From Ustilago trichophora (Eukaryota > Basidiomycota > Ustilaginomycetes > Ustilaginales > Ustilaginaceae), in NCBI GenBank assembly GCA_900323505.1, contig OOIN01000029.1, positions 248,001 through 312,000 on the forward strand: DNA of 64,000 bases, read 5' to 3'. This document shows, in pieces, positions 52,101 to 59,459 of the stretch. Below the pieces are notes generated by a model. That model worked only from the letters and a program-made list of their open reading frames with translations, was not told the DNA's origin and made no database searches. The stretch's first letter is position 1, and the number at the start of each line of letters is the position of its first letter. The translations under genes and the position numbers were made by a program.

Positions 52101-52293
52101 TGACGAAGAGGAAGGAGAAGAGCTGGATGTAGAGGATGAAGATGATATGGACGGGATGCATAGTCCCGAGGCCGATAGTGAGGCTGGTCATGGCATGATG
52201 GGGATGCATATCCATTCCCATTCGAACGGGGGGTTGAGCGGCAGTGAGGGGGATGGTGAGACGGTTGACGTTGAGGTTGGGAGGGCTCTTTAA
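46102..52293 (+). CDS. Large arrestin-like protein
   Basis: 2063 residues, one exon. Residues 1-540 are Ser/Thr/Pro-rich and disordered. An arrestin-N-like domain starts about 545 (KIDLCDHVRVGVEPLIDRLT) and includes YSLAGTVVVEVPKLN, VEALTVRFVGYSVYVDATGR and IRLAEISQELLQPQG. A further beta-rich region starts about 1122 (LNFSLTLSLPSHVHVAGPKS), and a third near 1598 (VRMTINLPLVSSDLDAARKAG, SPYVRVRHKLKVKLGFGLRS), which fits the end of an arrestin-C domain. LPAY at 1739-1742 could serve as a PY-type motif for a Nedd4/Rsp5 ubiquitin ligase, as in alpha-arrestins. The C-terminus is strongly acidic (about 1998-2030). Role as a ubiquitin-ligase adaptor is inference; the domain call is by pattern, not search. 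Confidence 0.72.
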   Translation: MQAATPPIHGATPVGPSISPSSAATIPLSSSQDPSPRHSRSQPHAPGSSTENNALRFVANHHRQHNPNDPKLRANPSFKSRRSSLLGSVLKSKSKDESRKLAKTLSSARAPPPLAPIPRVSSATSHQQHTNSLPTSNAARVTGRTSNVNLDNSPTRTHDVTHQHPSSNVTHTSTPDAHAVHSQSFSHDAKPHLFLLGDSPPTASFPSPTDLPEGSTSTCSSSATAKAINFASSSAPITSLSMDAPFLPTSAAQLSGQAACQDLPSASPPVEAVTADSSPPAPTNAFRTLTSQNRIEMQDQSYSGPSSPLPAGAASSRATETGLHASPTSTPAQQASLPIITRTIVPDDTNHVGSQHLSTSPGTTTNAELNTVSPLSSSRSYPSAALSDGSAPEQSLNLAPQRLSQSTSAFVTSPQRFSSLGRKSAARLTLDTDVQSPAELPRGLARDINEELDSPTSPEMIGARTERRMSMLDFLTADPASDASPQLALASLSAENLPRSLQPASRPGLRSSAPVPPSIPLVQASHQLRLEAAAARGAKVLQPRKIDLCDHVRVGVEPLIDRLTMFGSMQSSSNYSLAGTVVVEVPKLNVPRLSAAAAVARDGSTSDHPSVHVEALTVRFVGYSVYVDATGRFNSIRLAEISQELLQPQGFFCPVGMVETGESPTSPEDTTENTASRDASQQTLKYETEFDLSIPGWLPASQRSRFGATFYCVQATAIVQGQAILSALSGFDAFGGDGWQSPTSPWNLARSLESELREAADGKSAAERKDGTRSPPAGTVKSKTKTTWLNKTAKQLQLRSSKKPTGTEAEQGSSISDSRRGSGSKDVIPVSVKHDPLFSKTTEASNQLLPTGQHSIRSECLSILVRRCRDVVPVPVARLARLATASQVMRADGTTPSLSQSMLALARLQDVSDAAAHREAMPTSESTGPARSHLPTSVSAPMSLAAHAENGQSETARVPVPPPNSGIDEVATLSPEGNTDAAVNDARPTLAPSPRIDANPRGWGQDPASAASERHRASDAEREIMSRAPSAFDAPRDPAKLAAATSGMTPSATLPNLPSSMSRASSLFDSRFGNANSPPRTSSRSASAGRSSAPLRHFVHRPTLHLPPVLGLTPDKDAAGGLNFSLTLSLPSHVHVAGPKSDVLSFGVQIDLGRTEGWGALKKWGGLRLKDMELVCLQTERHSSMPSRSFCAAFPVPPPPNKVDAADLPVVTTSRKTPSVSNDTQQQAAEMRLRQSYDRSLVLGHVELANQGKAPHPIEHNVERIRTTIVGPPPFVLKKRGQEVDKEAADKSRKGKAKININSSNPADRPTGFSRSPSRGSPAGSGTNTPDGSSQGAGTSGLRAAFAPAAQVNSGSRMSVMQPRPRALARSNNSSSSSLRQAFQGSDGSGTMQPAPRPSTAGAGLASGSSPNGPVRSRRPVPFDLGSASETVTTRRDMLASGLDADGTDPDMPFADAANLLSQPGSQTSRSTVRTNSDGPAPSHASESETQRRIMGDGATTRMGVSSSVTTRSSGRPAPAPAPRRSRFENAISRLSTFASSMLEQPNEVSAAGGSTHETRASTNAPADANGAAAASLRASYAFSGDDGQGVDLTKGRVRMTINLPLVSSDLDAARKAGSAQLISDFESPYVRVRHKLKVKLGFGLRSNVALGEDGEEWAQTLVMCVPVRFTEAPPKEVQEQFGPVRIVPGDAQSSTTVDPLASDQSRAAESDLATGQGPTETRSATRPGLPETFAEPLLPAYAQLFREDGSRLADEGEDLPRYPGRMSVVGEIDEDPALDTDAVDDGHGAMPAANLQASNVLSTVDEAHVSGSSASDMPSASTMLGNGPHSMFSTELPRDQAATLPRLSSLASVPMPMDRTTSLPGNRLLTRATSSSMFGLRTSPSHPVLPGSSQSATSSPYVERSSKNTATKSRVGSSAFDPLPARPGMRRRSATTASLVTFSRITPAEVLDEALVTSALDDEEDRMDGMQPSHTLDSLTGRSRHVLQGGMDGSGQDDDDEEEGEELDVEDEDDMDGMHSPEADSEAGHGMMGMHIHSHSNGGLSGSEGDGETVDVEVGRAL

Positions 52294-52710
52294 AGTACGC
52301 CGGCATGCTTCCTTCCCTGTCATGTACTGCCATTGGTAGGGGCATGACAACAGACACATTCTTTTCATTACATCGCAATGAGCATTTGAAGCGTATCAAA
52401 TACAAAGGGACTGTGAACGTGTGTGTTGATCATGTTGAATAATGTGATGGTTGAGGATTGGCCAGATTATTGTTCGCTTCGGGTGGTGTGTTGTGTTGGT
52501 CCATGCGCGCATTATTTTGGAAGCTTCGGGACGCGTTGTGTGGGGAAGAATTATAGGACTTGTCGAGTGGAGGAATCGGAAGTGCAGCAGCGAATCCACC
52601 TTTGCCGAGAGCTTCCAAGTCTTGGCAACCGTATTCCATACGCTCCTTGTCCTCGTACCACTACTAACACATCTCGCACCCATCGCGCCTTCCCCTTTCA
52701 TCTTGCAAGA
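52294..52710. other. Spacer between the arrestin-like gene and palC
   Basis: A tandem, same-strand spacer. The palC frame stays open upstream to about 52423 with in-frame ATGs (52432, 52447), but the translation is Cys-rich and unlike BRO1 N-termini, so I treat it as leader. Confidence 0.5.
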
Positions 52711-54609
52711 ATGTACATCTACGACCTGCCCACAACGGGGACGATTTCATTCACCGATTTCCTAGTTACAACCGATCTCGTCTCCCAAGTTGCCTCCACC
52801 ACCCAGCTGCGTGCTCGTCTGCGTGCCGTGCTCAAAGAGAACCGTGCCGGCACTTCCTCGTTTGTATCCAAGGACGATGGTGGCGATCAATCTTCATCCG
52901 CAAGTGGCACAGCATCAACAACAGACTGGATGACCATCGTGAAAACTATCGAGGAGTATCTTCCACATCTCTTGGCTGTCTTCAACTGTGTTCAGACCGA
53001 CGATCTCATTCTCCGCTACGAGCCCGTTTTCTCCTGGCGAACCTGTGTCTCCTCCACTCGGTTTCGCGGGCCTCAAAGGGTGGATCTGGCCGGATTATAC
53101 TACGAGCTGGCCAGTACTCTTTTAACCTATGCCTTGACACTCTCGAATTTCGCCAGTACCACTGTAAGCGGTTTGGGCAGTTTCGAACGTGATGCTCGTC
53201 TAAGTTCCGAAGAACGCAAATCAAGAGACGACAGGTTAAGATGGGCAGCAGATACACTGTGTAGGGCTTCAGGGATATTGTTGTATCTGTCGCAGGAGTT
53301 GCTGCCGAGGTGGAGAGATCAGGTGGGGAGGGTGGAGGGTTTACCGCCGGATTTGACGACAGAGGTGACGCTCGGGTTGAGCAAGGTTTGTCTCGCAGAG
53401 GCACAGGCGTTGGCGATTCGCAAGTTGGTCAGTCCGAGTGTGGGAAAGGCGGTCGATACGGTGACGCCGGGTCCGCCTTTGGAGAAGGGGCATCCGAGTG
53501 CGAGCTTGTTGGCAAAGCTGCATCTGAGTGTGGTCGAGGAGTTGGAGAGTGCGGTGGGGTTGTTCAAGACTGTAGGGGAGAAGGGGAAGGTGAAAGGGAG
53601 GAGGAAAGGGGCTAGTGGGGATGCGGGTTTGAGTGCGAATCATGAACATGAGCTGTCGAGGCGGATCAGCGCCACCAGGGATCATGCTTTTGACAATAAT
53701 GATGATGAAGAGGATGACGACGATGATGATAATCCAGGAAGGAATGCCAATGACGGTGGAGTTGGGAGCAAAACGAAAGGGCTATTTAGCAAGTTTAAAC
53801 GCAAAGAAGCGACCTCGAAACATCAACATCAACATCAGCAATCGAGGATCTCTGGTCCACATGATGTATCTCCTTCCCCATCATCTTTCGGTGGTGGCCC
53901 AGCAGGAGGGAACAGCTTCTATGCTCCACCTTCCTCTACGACATCTATCGCTGGAGGTCTGGATCAAAATCTCGAAATCACCTCTTCCCTCCTCAAGTAT
54001 CTCACCTTTTCCTCGACATTCCATCGTGCAATGGCGTACAAATGGCTCGGAATCGACTCTGGCGAATCCACCACTTCGAAAATCGGCTCAGCCATAGCCT
54101 TTCTTACTCTCTCCTCAACTCTCCTCTCCTCTTCTAGTGTAAAAGATCTCACCTCGACCCTCACCAACATTTCCATCTCGTCCTCTTCCCTCCTACCTTC
54201 TTCGAAAACCAAAACCAGACAACGTGGCGATAAAGCCGTAGTAGAACAGGAACTATCTACTATCCTTCACTGGTTACAATCTTATCGTAAACTCAACGAT
54301 ACCGTTTCGTTTCAACCCATCCCGTCTTCGGCAGAGGTGACTAGTAAAGTTCCGGCGGGGAGAGCTGCGTTGGGTGTTAAAGAGTTTAAATTACCTACAC
54401 CCAAATGGGGTCCTGGTAGTCAAGGATATGAGGGTAGAGGTGGCGGTTTGACAGGTGCGTTAGCTTTGGATCAGTTGCATTTGTTGGATATAGATCATCC
54501 CGCAAGAAAAAATTTGGTTGCGCTTCATCAAGCTGATCGAGATGGTATTGATGCTGATTTTCAAGGCAGAAATGTCGCTGGATATGCTGGTCAAGGAGCT
54601 TACTATTGA
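52711..54609 (+). CDS. palC: pH-response regulator PalC/Rim23 (BRO1-domain protein)
   Basis: A BRO1-like protein that links the plasma-membrane pH sensor complex to ESCRT-III (Snf7) in ambient-pH signalling and leads to PacC/Rim101 cleavage; 632 residues. The start MYIYDLPTTGTISFTDFLVT matches PalC N-termini, which is why I chose ATG 52711 over 52432 in the same frame. Helical BRO1 features run through LAGLYYELASTLLTYALTLS and ASGILLYLSQELL to about residue 310; an acidic and basic low-complexity insertion follows (about 320-400); then MAYKWLGIDSGE and the C-terminal NDTVSFQPIPS, both typical of PalC. The last 120 codons are AT-richer than the start. The gene converges on the coiled-coil gene. 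Confidence 0.85.
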   Translation: MYIYDLPTTGTISFTDFLVTTDLVSQVASTTQLRARLRAVLKENRAGTSSFVSKDDGGDQSSSASGTASTTDWMTIVKTIEEYLPHLLAVFNCVQTDDLILRYEPVFSWRTCVSSTRFRGPQRVDLAGLYYELASTLLTYALTLSNFASTTVSGLGSFERDARLSSEERKSRDDRLRWAADTLCRASGILLYLSQELLPRWRDQVGRVEGLPPDLTTEVTLGLSKVCLAEAQALAIRKLVSPSVGKAVDTVTPGPPLEKGHPSASLLAKLHLSVVEELESAVGLFKTVGEKGKVKGRRKGASGDAGLSANHEHELSRRISATRDHAFDNNDDEEDDDDDDNPGRNANDGGVGSKTKGLFSKFKRKEATSKHQHQHQQSRISGPHDVSPSPSSFGGGPAGGNSFYAPPSSTTSIAGGLDQNLEITSSLLKYLTFSSTFHRAMAYKWLGIDSGESTTSKIGSAIAFLTLSSTLLSSSSVKDLTSTLTNISISSSSLLPSSKTKTRQRGDKAVVEQELSTILHWLQSYRKLNDTVSFQPIPSSAEVTSKVPAGRAALGVKEFKLPTPKWGPGSQGYEGRGGGLTGALALDQLHLLDIDHPARKNLVALHQADRDGIDADFQGRNVAGYAGQGAYY

Positions 54610-54821
54610 TCCTCTTTCAACACACACACACACACACAAAGACGCACTATGCACAAAAGGATACGAGGAGGAAGTTTTGCAAAACGAATGAGATTTTGGA
54701 TATCTTATCATGGTTCTAAAAACTAACTTATGCTGTGAGAATTGAAACGTTTGCTTTGTTAAGAGGGTTTTAATTTTTCGGTCTTGATGCAAGATGTACC
54801 AAAAGAGAAAGTGTATCTAAG

Positions 54822-57023
54822 TTATTGGATTGACCTGAGAGAAGTGGAACGTTGAGCGTTGAACCTTGCTAAAAAAACCGCGGCTGCACCAGCCGCCGAA
54901 TTGGGCTGTTTGGATACAGATTCAACTGAATTTTTGTCGTTTTCCCAAGAATCTCTCGAAGCCAAAACATTCGTGTTGGTGGAGGAAAACTTTGATGTTG
55001 AACAAGCACTAGTCGGTTTGGAACTCAATCGAGAAGTTCCACTACTTGAAGTGGTTGAAGTTGATATGAGATTGGTTTTGTCTCCAAGCAAACCAGGTTT
55101 CTCGGGGGAGCAAGAATGGAAACGTGCAAGGATAAGCTCGGATGGATTCGAAGTGCTACGTTTCATTCCGCCTTTTTCAGCCTGCGTAGTTGTAGTGCTG
55201 CTGCTGCTGGTGGTGGTGGTGGGTGTTGCAAGACCAAGATCAGTAGCTAGGATTATAGGAGCGTTTGATGTTGAGATCTTGGGATTTTTAGAACGAGACG
55301 TTGATTTGAGGGGATTAGTCGATCGACGAATTGGTGTGAATGAAGAAGAAGAGGAAGAAGAAGAGGATGTTGAGGGGGTACGTTTTTCAAGTTGTTTCGA
55401 TGGACAAGGAGCAAAGATTGCTTTTACGACTGGAATATTTGTATCCGGGGTGATGTTGGAAGTATAACCATTTGTATGATTTTCAACATCCGAATCCGGC
55501 TTATCCCTTTTCCTACCTACCAAACTATTACCACTACCATTGCTAACCATCCCACCTTGACGCTTAACAACAAGAGCATTATTTGGAGTTTTCAACATTT
55601 CAACCTCCTCCTCAGCCCTTGTCACCTTCTCTTGGGCCTTTCCAAGCTCAAGTTGCAACGATTCATACCTTGCACTTAACTTGACATATCGAGTAGCATA
55701 CTTTTTACTCTCCTTTAACGCCTCTAAGATCTTTGAATCCGCTTCTTCAATTTCTTCTGCTTTCCTCTCCAATTCACGTTCCAATTCTTGAATCTTTTCT
55801 TGCGCCTTTTCCACCTCGGCTTCCACCTTTTCCAACCTGTTTTTCAACTCACCATCCTCCTCCGCTTGATGAGCCATTGTCAATTGTTCCAGCTGCAAAA
55901 CCCTTCGTTGCGACAAAGCATATTGTTCATTTAACAACTCTTCCGTGCATCTAGCTGCTGAAAGCTCCGATTTGAGTTTAAGAAGGATCGTCTCTTGAGT
56001 GTCAACTCTTTGCTCAAGAGAATCTCGACTTGAACGAGTGGATTCAAGTTGGCTCTGCAGTGCAGCAAAAGTTTGAGCATCGCGTAAAACAGCGTCGGAT
56101 TGACTACGTTCGACGATTTCTTGAAGTTCGGCAAGCTCTTCCTTCAAGTTCCAATATTCAGTATTGCGTTCGGCTATGGCGATATCACGTTGTTCCAAAA
56201 CGTTTTCAAGATCGGCGTGTTTGGATGCGAGTTGTTGCAGTTGCGATTCTAGTGATGACTTTGCTTCCTGCTCCGAGGTCAGTTGAGAGGCAGTGTTGAA
56301 AGCGTTAGCTTCGAGCTCAGAAACTTTCGTCTCGAGGGAAGCAATCGCAGCACGAGACTCTTCCATCGCGACCCGATCGAGAGCGGATGCCATGGAGAGC
56401 GCATCACGCTCAGTACGAAGAGCAATAAGTTGGGTTTGAAGCTGATCCAAACGATCCGCGTCTTCACTGACGCTTTCATGATGCTCCGCAAGTGTAAGGT
56501 TGAGCGAGTCGAGTTCAAGTTGAAGCGTCGACAGACGGTCTTCGGATTTGCCAAGTTGACTGCGAAGAAGGGCGAGTTCTTCTTCTTGCGTGGCGGTGAG
56601 AGATGTGCTTTCGGCAAGGTTGATCTGCAGGGTAGAGATTTGGCTCTCAAGGGCAGAGTGGGAAGTGGTGAGGGTCCAAAGTTGGTCGTTGAGAGAGGTA
56701 ATGTTGTCTTGAGCTGCGCTGAGGGCCAATTTGAGATCGTGCACTTTGTCAAGATCCTCTCTAGTTTGAACCAAAGCTTCCACCTGCTTCTGCTCTTCCT
56801 CCTTGGCTGATGCTGCAGAAGCAAGCTGCTGTTGAAGTGCATCAACCATCGCCTCGAGCTCCAGCTTCTCCTTCTCCAGTCCTCTGACTTGCTCGAGCTC
56901 TGCAGTAAGAGCAGCGAGACGTGCCTGCGATTCTTCGACCTCCCCATCCTCTCCTTTTCTTTCTGCGATTTTCTCTTCGAGCGCTTTGATCAGGGACAGA
57001 TGCTCGGCCCGTTCGGCGTCCAA
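54822..57023 (-). CDS. Coiled-coil protein, C-terminal part (after a frame break)
   Basis: About 733 codons in frame, beginning at a TTG, not an ATG, inside the end of the upstream frame. It continues the same heptad pattern without a gap (AERAEHLSLIKALEEKIAER onward) to about residue 480. It then becomes a basic Ser/Thr-rich tail with KRQGGMVSNG, a poly-Ser run, TPIRRSTNP and SPEKPGLLGDKTN, which looks like a microtubule- or kinase-targeted tail. With 56990-58852 it would make one protein of about 1,340 residues. No family is recognised; a structural role at the cytoskeleton or spindle pole is only a guess. Codon use grows AT-rich toward the 3' end. Confidence 0.7.
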   Translation of the reverse strand: MDAERAEHLSLIKALEEKIAERKGEDGEVEESQARLAALTAELEQVRGLEKEKLELEAMVDALQQQLASAASAKEEEQKQVEALVQTREDLDKVHDLKLALSAAQDNITSLNDQLWTLTTSHSALESQISTLQINLAESTSLTATQEEELALLRSQLGKSEDRLSTLQLELDSLNLTLAEHHESVSEDADRLDQLQTQLIALRTERDALSMASALDRVAMEESRAAIASLETKVSELEANAFNTASQLTSEQEAKSSLESQLQQLASKHADLENVLEQRDIAIAERNTEYWNLKEELAELQEIVERSQSDAVLRDAQTFAALQSQLESTRSSRDSLEQRVDTQETILLKLKSELSAARCTEELLNEQYALSQRRVLQLEQLTMAHQAEEDGELKNRLEKVEAEVEKAQEKIQELERELERKAEEIEEADSKILEALKESKKYATRYVKLSARYESLQLELGKAQEKVTRAEEEVEMLKTPNNALVVKRQGGMVSNGSGNSLVGRKRDKPDSDVENHTNGYTSNITPDTNIPVVKAIFAPCPSKQLEKRTPSTSSSSSSSSSFTPIRRSTNPLKSTSRSKNPKISTSNAPIILATDLGLATPTTTTSSSSTTTTQAEKGGMKRSTSNPSELILARFHSCSPEKPGLLGDKTNLISTSTTSSSGTSRLSSKPTSACSTSKFSSTNTNVLASRDSWENDKNSVESVSKQPNSAAGAAAVFLARFNAQRSTSLRSIQ

Positions 57024-58852
57024 ATCTCTTCGGCAAGCATTTGGTTGGTCCTCGTTCTGGCCAGATCGTTCTCGACATTTTTAAGCAGTCGTTGCAGAGA
57101 ACCGATCTGCTCGTTGCGTCGCAGTACGCGAGCTTCCAATTCTTCTACCTGTGCTTTGAGTTCTTGATTGACGTCCTGTTGTGCTGCTGACAAAGGTGAG
57201 TCGTCGAGTTGCATAGCTGCATCGGTGAGCGTGGACGCCTCGATGAGGAGGGGGGTGGTGGTCATGGTGGAAACCTCGCTTCTTGGATGGTTGGAGGATT
57301 TGAGCTGGGATAGTTGCGAAAGGGAGATGGTGAGTTGTTGAGCATAAGCCATCCATTCTTCGCTGTTGGCGTCGGGAGACCGTTCGAGCAAGGTGACGAT
57401 GCGTTCTTGTAGCAGAAGGACACGTTGAAGGGAGGCAATCTGGGCGTTGTGCAACTGGATGGCGTGCAGACGGTCCTTCTTCTGGGAGAGCTCGTTGAGG
57501 ATGGAATGCAGATCTGAGGACTTGTTCTTACGCTCCTCCAACTCGGTTTGCAAGGAAGTGATGCGGATGAAAGACTCTTCTTGAATCTGTTTCAGCTCTT
57601 GAGCTGTCGTGCGAAGTTCTTCTTCGAGCTCGGTGACGCGCTCGGTGCCTCTTCCTTGGGCAGCAGCTTCAGCAACGTGTCGATCGAGCTCGACTTGAAG
57701 TGCTGAAATTTGCGCAGTGGCAGCCTTGTACTCGGCTTTAAGGTTCTCCAGCTCCTCAGAGGTAGATTTGAGTCGAGACTCGAGCTCAACCACCTGTTCC
57801 GAGCCACCTTCAGCTTCGCCTTCTGTATCACCACCGCCACGTAGTTCCTCAAGCTCTTGCTGAAGCGCGTCGATCCGCGCGGCCGATTTCTTAGCTGCTG
57901 CCGAGATGGTCAACTCTTGTTCTGCCGAAAGCTGGTCCAGTTTCGCCACGGTCTCCTCGAGCTTCCTCTGAACTTGGGCCAGATTGGCGTTCGATCCCTC
58001 AACCTCCTCTTTGAGGTGCGATTCTCTCTCTGTTGCTTCCGAGATCTCCGTCTGGAGCTGCGCAATGAGCTGTTCCTTCTCCTCGATCGACTCGACCTTC
58101 TGTAGTTGCGATTCCAGCTCCTTTACCCTCTCTTCAAGCACAGCATTGTTCGAGAGAGCGTTTTTGAGCGCCACCGAATGTTCTACAGAGGAAAAAGACG
58201 CTTTTCGTGCATACTCTTCCCAGACGCTACCTATGGAAGCAATGTCATCTAGCAAGTCGGTCTGAAATTCTCTGTCGACTTTTCTCTTGCCGTCAGGGGT
58301 TGTGAATTGGGTCAATCGGGGGTGGACGATAGATCGTTCCGGATCGTGCAAAAGGCTCTGGTCGAGGTTGAAACATGCTTCTTCGTCTTCGATTGCAGAA
58401 GAGGAAGAAGATGCATTGGGGTCGTGAGAGGAGATATGTGCGGCTAACCTGTGGAGGAGTCGTTTGGCTGCTTTAATTTCTGCGGCTTGTCTTTTTGTAG
58501 ACGATTCTGCGTCTGAGTCCGAGATTGAGCTCGAAGAGAGACTACTGGGAACCATGGCTGATGAGGAAGAAGAGGAGGAGGAGGAGGAGGAAGAGGAAGA
58601 GGAGAGTTGGGAGCGCAAGGCTGAAAGTTCGGATTGAAGAGCTCGCTTTTGCGCTTCGGAATGCTCTAGTTCTTCAAAAAGGCCAACATTCTCCAGTTCC
58701 AGCACTTGGAGTTGTTTGAGGGCGGTAGTGGGAGAGGAGAGATCGGCATGGTCGATGGGAAGGATGCTGATGCGCCTGGATTTGGAAGTGGCGACCGGGG
58801 TGGTGGGGATAGACGTGTCTAGATTGGAAGCAAAGGAGAGTTCGGACATCAT
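56990..58852 (-). CDS. Coiled-coil protein, N-terminal part (frame ends in a premature stop)
   Basis: It begins MMSELSFASNLDTSIPTTPV at ATG 58852 with a short Ser/Thr-Pro region, then coiled coil from about residue 60 (QLQVLELENVGLFEELEHSE) with a poly-Ser insertion (about 88-101). It runs as heptads to LARTRTNQMLAEE, after which the frame leaves the pattern within 10 codons and hits a stop at 56990. The other frame takes over from DLDAERAEHL with no missing sequence, so one base appears to be lost near 57022-57031. No GT-AG intron of suitable phase bridges the point and no slippery heptamer is present, so a natural mutation or an assembly error is more likely than splicing or programmed frameshifting. 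Confidence 0.72.
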   Translation of the reverse strand: MMSELSFASNLDTSIPTTPVATSKSRRISILPIDHADLSSPTTALKQLQVLELENVGLFEELEHSEAQKRALQSELSALRSQLSSSSSSSSSSSSSSSAMVPSSLSSSSISDSDAESSTKRQAAEIKAAKRLLHRLAAHISSHDPNASSSSSAIEDEEACFNLDQSLLHDPERSIVHPRLTQFTTPDGKRKVDREFQTDLLDDIASIGSVWEEYARKASFSSVEHSVALKNALSNNAVLEERVKELESQLQKVESIEEKEQLIAQLQTEISEATERESHLKEEVEGSNANLAQVQRKLEETVAKLDQLSAEQELTISAAAKKSAARIDALQQELEELRGGGDTEGEAEGGSEQVVELESRLKSTSEELENLKAEYKAATAQISALQVELDRHVAEAAAQGRGTERVTELEEELRTTAQELKQIQEESFIRITSLQTELEERKNKSSDLHSILNELSQKKDRLHAIQLHNAQIASLQRVLLLQERIVTLLERSPDANSEEWMAYAQQLTISLSQLSQLKSSNHPRSEVSTMTTTPLLIEASTLTDAAMQLDDSPLSAAQQDVNQELKAQVEELEARVLRRNEQIGSLQRLLKNVENDLARTRTNQMLAEEIWTPNGPSICP

Positions 58853-59459
58853 CTTGACAAAGTTACGCTGGATTCAGCGCCTTCTGAAAATGTGGGCTAG
58901 TGCGATGATCCGAGGTGATGTCGATGGCGATACTCCATCTGGGTGCACGAGTAAGTAACGGCGATCCACGGCGCGAGTTTGAGCTGGAAGAGATCGAGTT
59001 TGATGCAAAAATGGCTTCTTGAAGAAGAAAAAGATGATGATGATAGAAAGGTACTTCTCGAAAGAAAAGCTTTGTGGTTGGATGTGTTTGTATGAATGCA
59101 GTTTGAATGCCATCCTTCTGAGGCCCAAATCCTCCACTTTGCAATTTTCTCCGCCGCTCCGCCAAACAACACACACACACACACAGAAACGGGTCCACCA
59201 CCAACTTGGAGCGTGTTTTTTTTGGTCGTCACGTGCCCTTGCTACTTTCGCTCAGTTAGGAATTTAACATCTTGACTTTTTTTTTTCTCGGCGCTGTGTT
59301 CTTCCTCCTTCTCACAAGAACACACTTTTGCCATCAAATACAGTTCACATTCCCGACAAACAGCCAAAGCGTCAAAAGAAAAGGTGGAACAAGAAGCAAA
59401 GCACAATGTACCATTTTGTCCGTACACTACAAATCACCCTCTGTATCTTGTCCTGCTCT
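58853..59459. other. Spacer between DRS2 and the coiled-coil gene
   Basis: The coiled-coil gene promoter and the 3' end of DRS2. It contains a GT run at about 59169-59184, CACGTG at 59230-59235 and a T-rich run near 59278-59288. No gene is supported. Confidence 0.55.

Noticed and set aside
52432..52710. A longer PalC starting at 52432
   Set aside because: The extension is Cys-rich and unlike BRO1-family N-termini, while MYIYDLPTTGTISF at 52711 matches the family start.
56990..57060. Programmed -1 ribosomal frameshift in the coiled-coil gene
   Set aside because: The overlap GAAGAGATTTGG has no X-XXY-YYZ slippery heptamer and I see no strong downstream structure.
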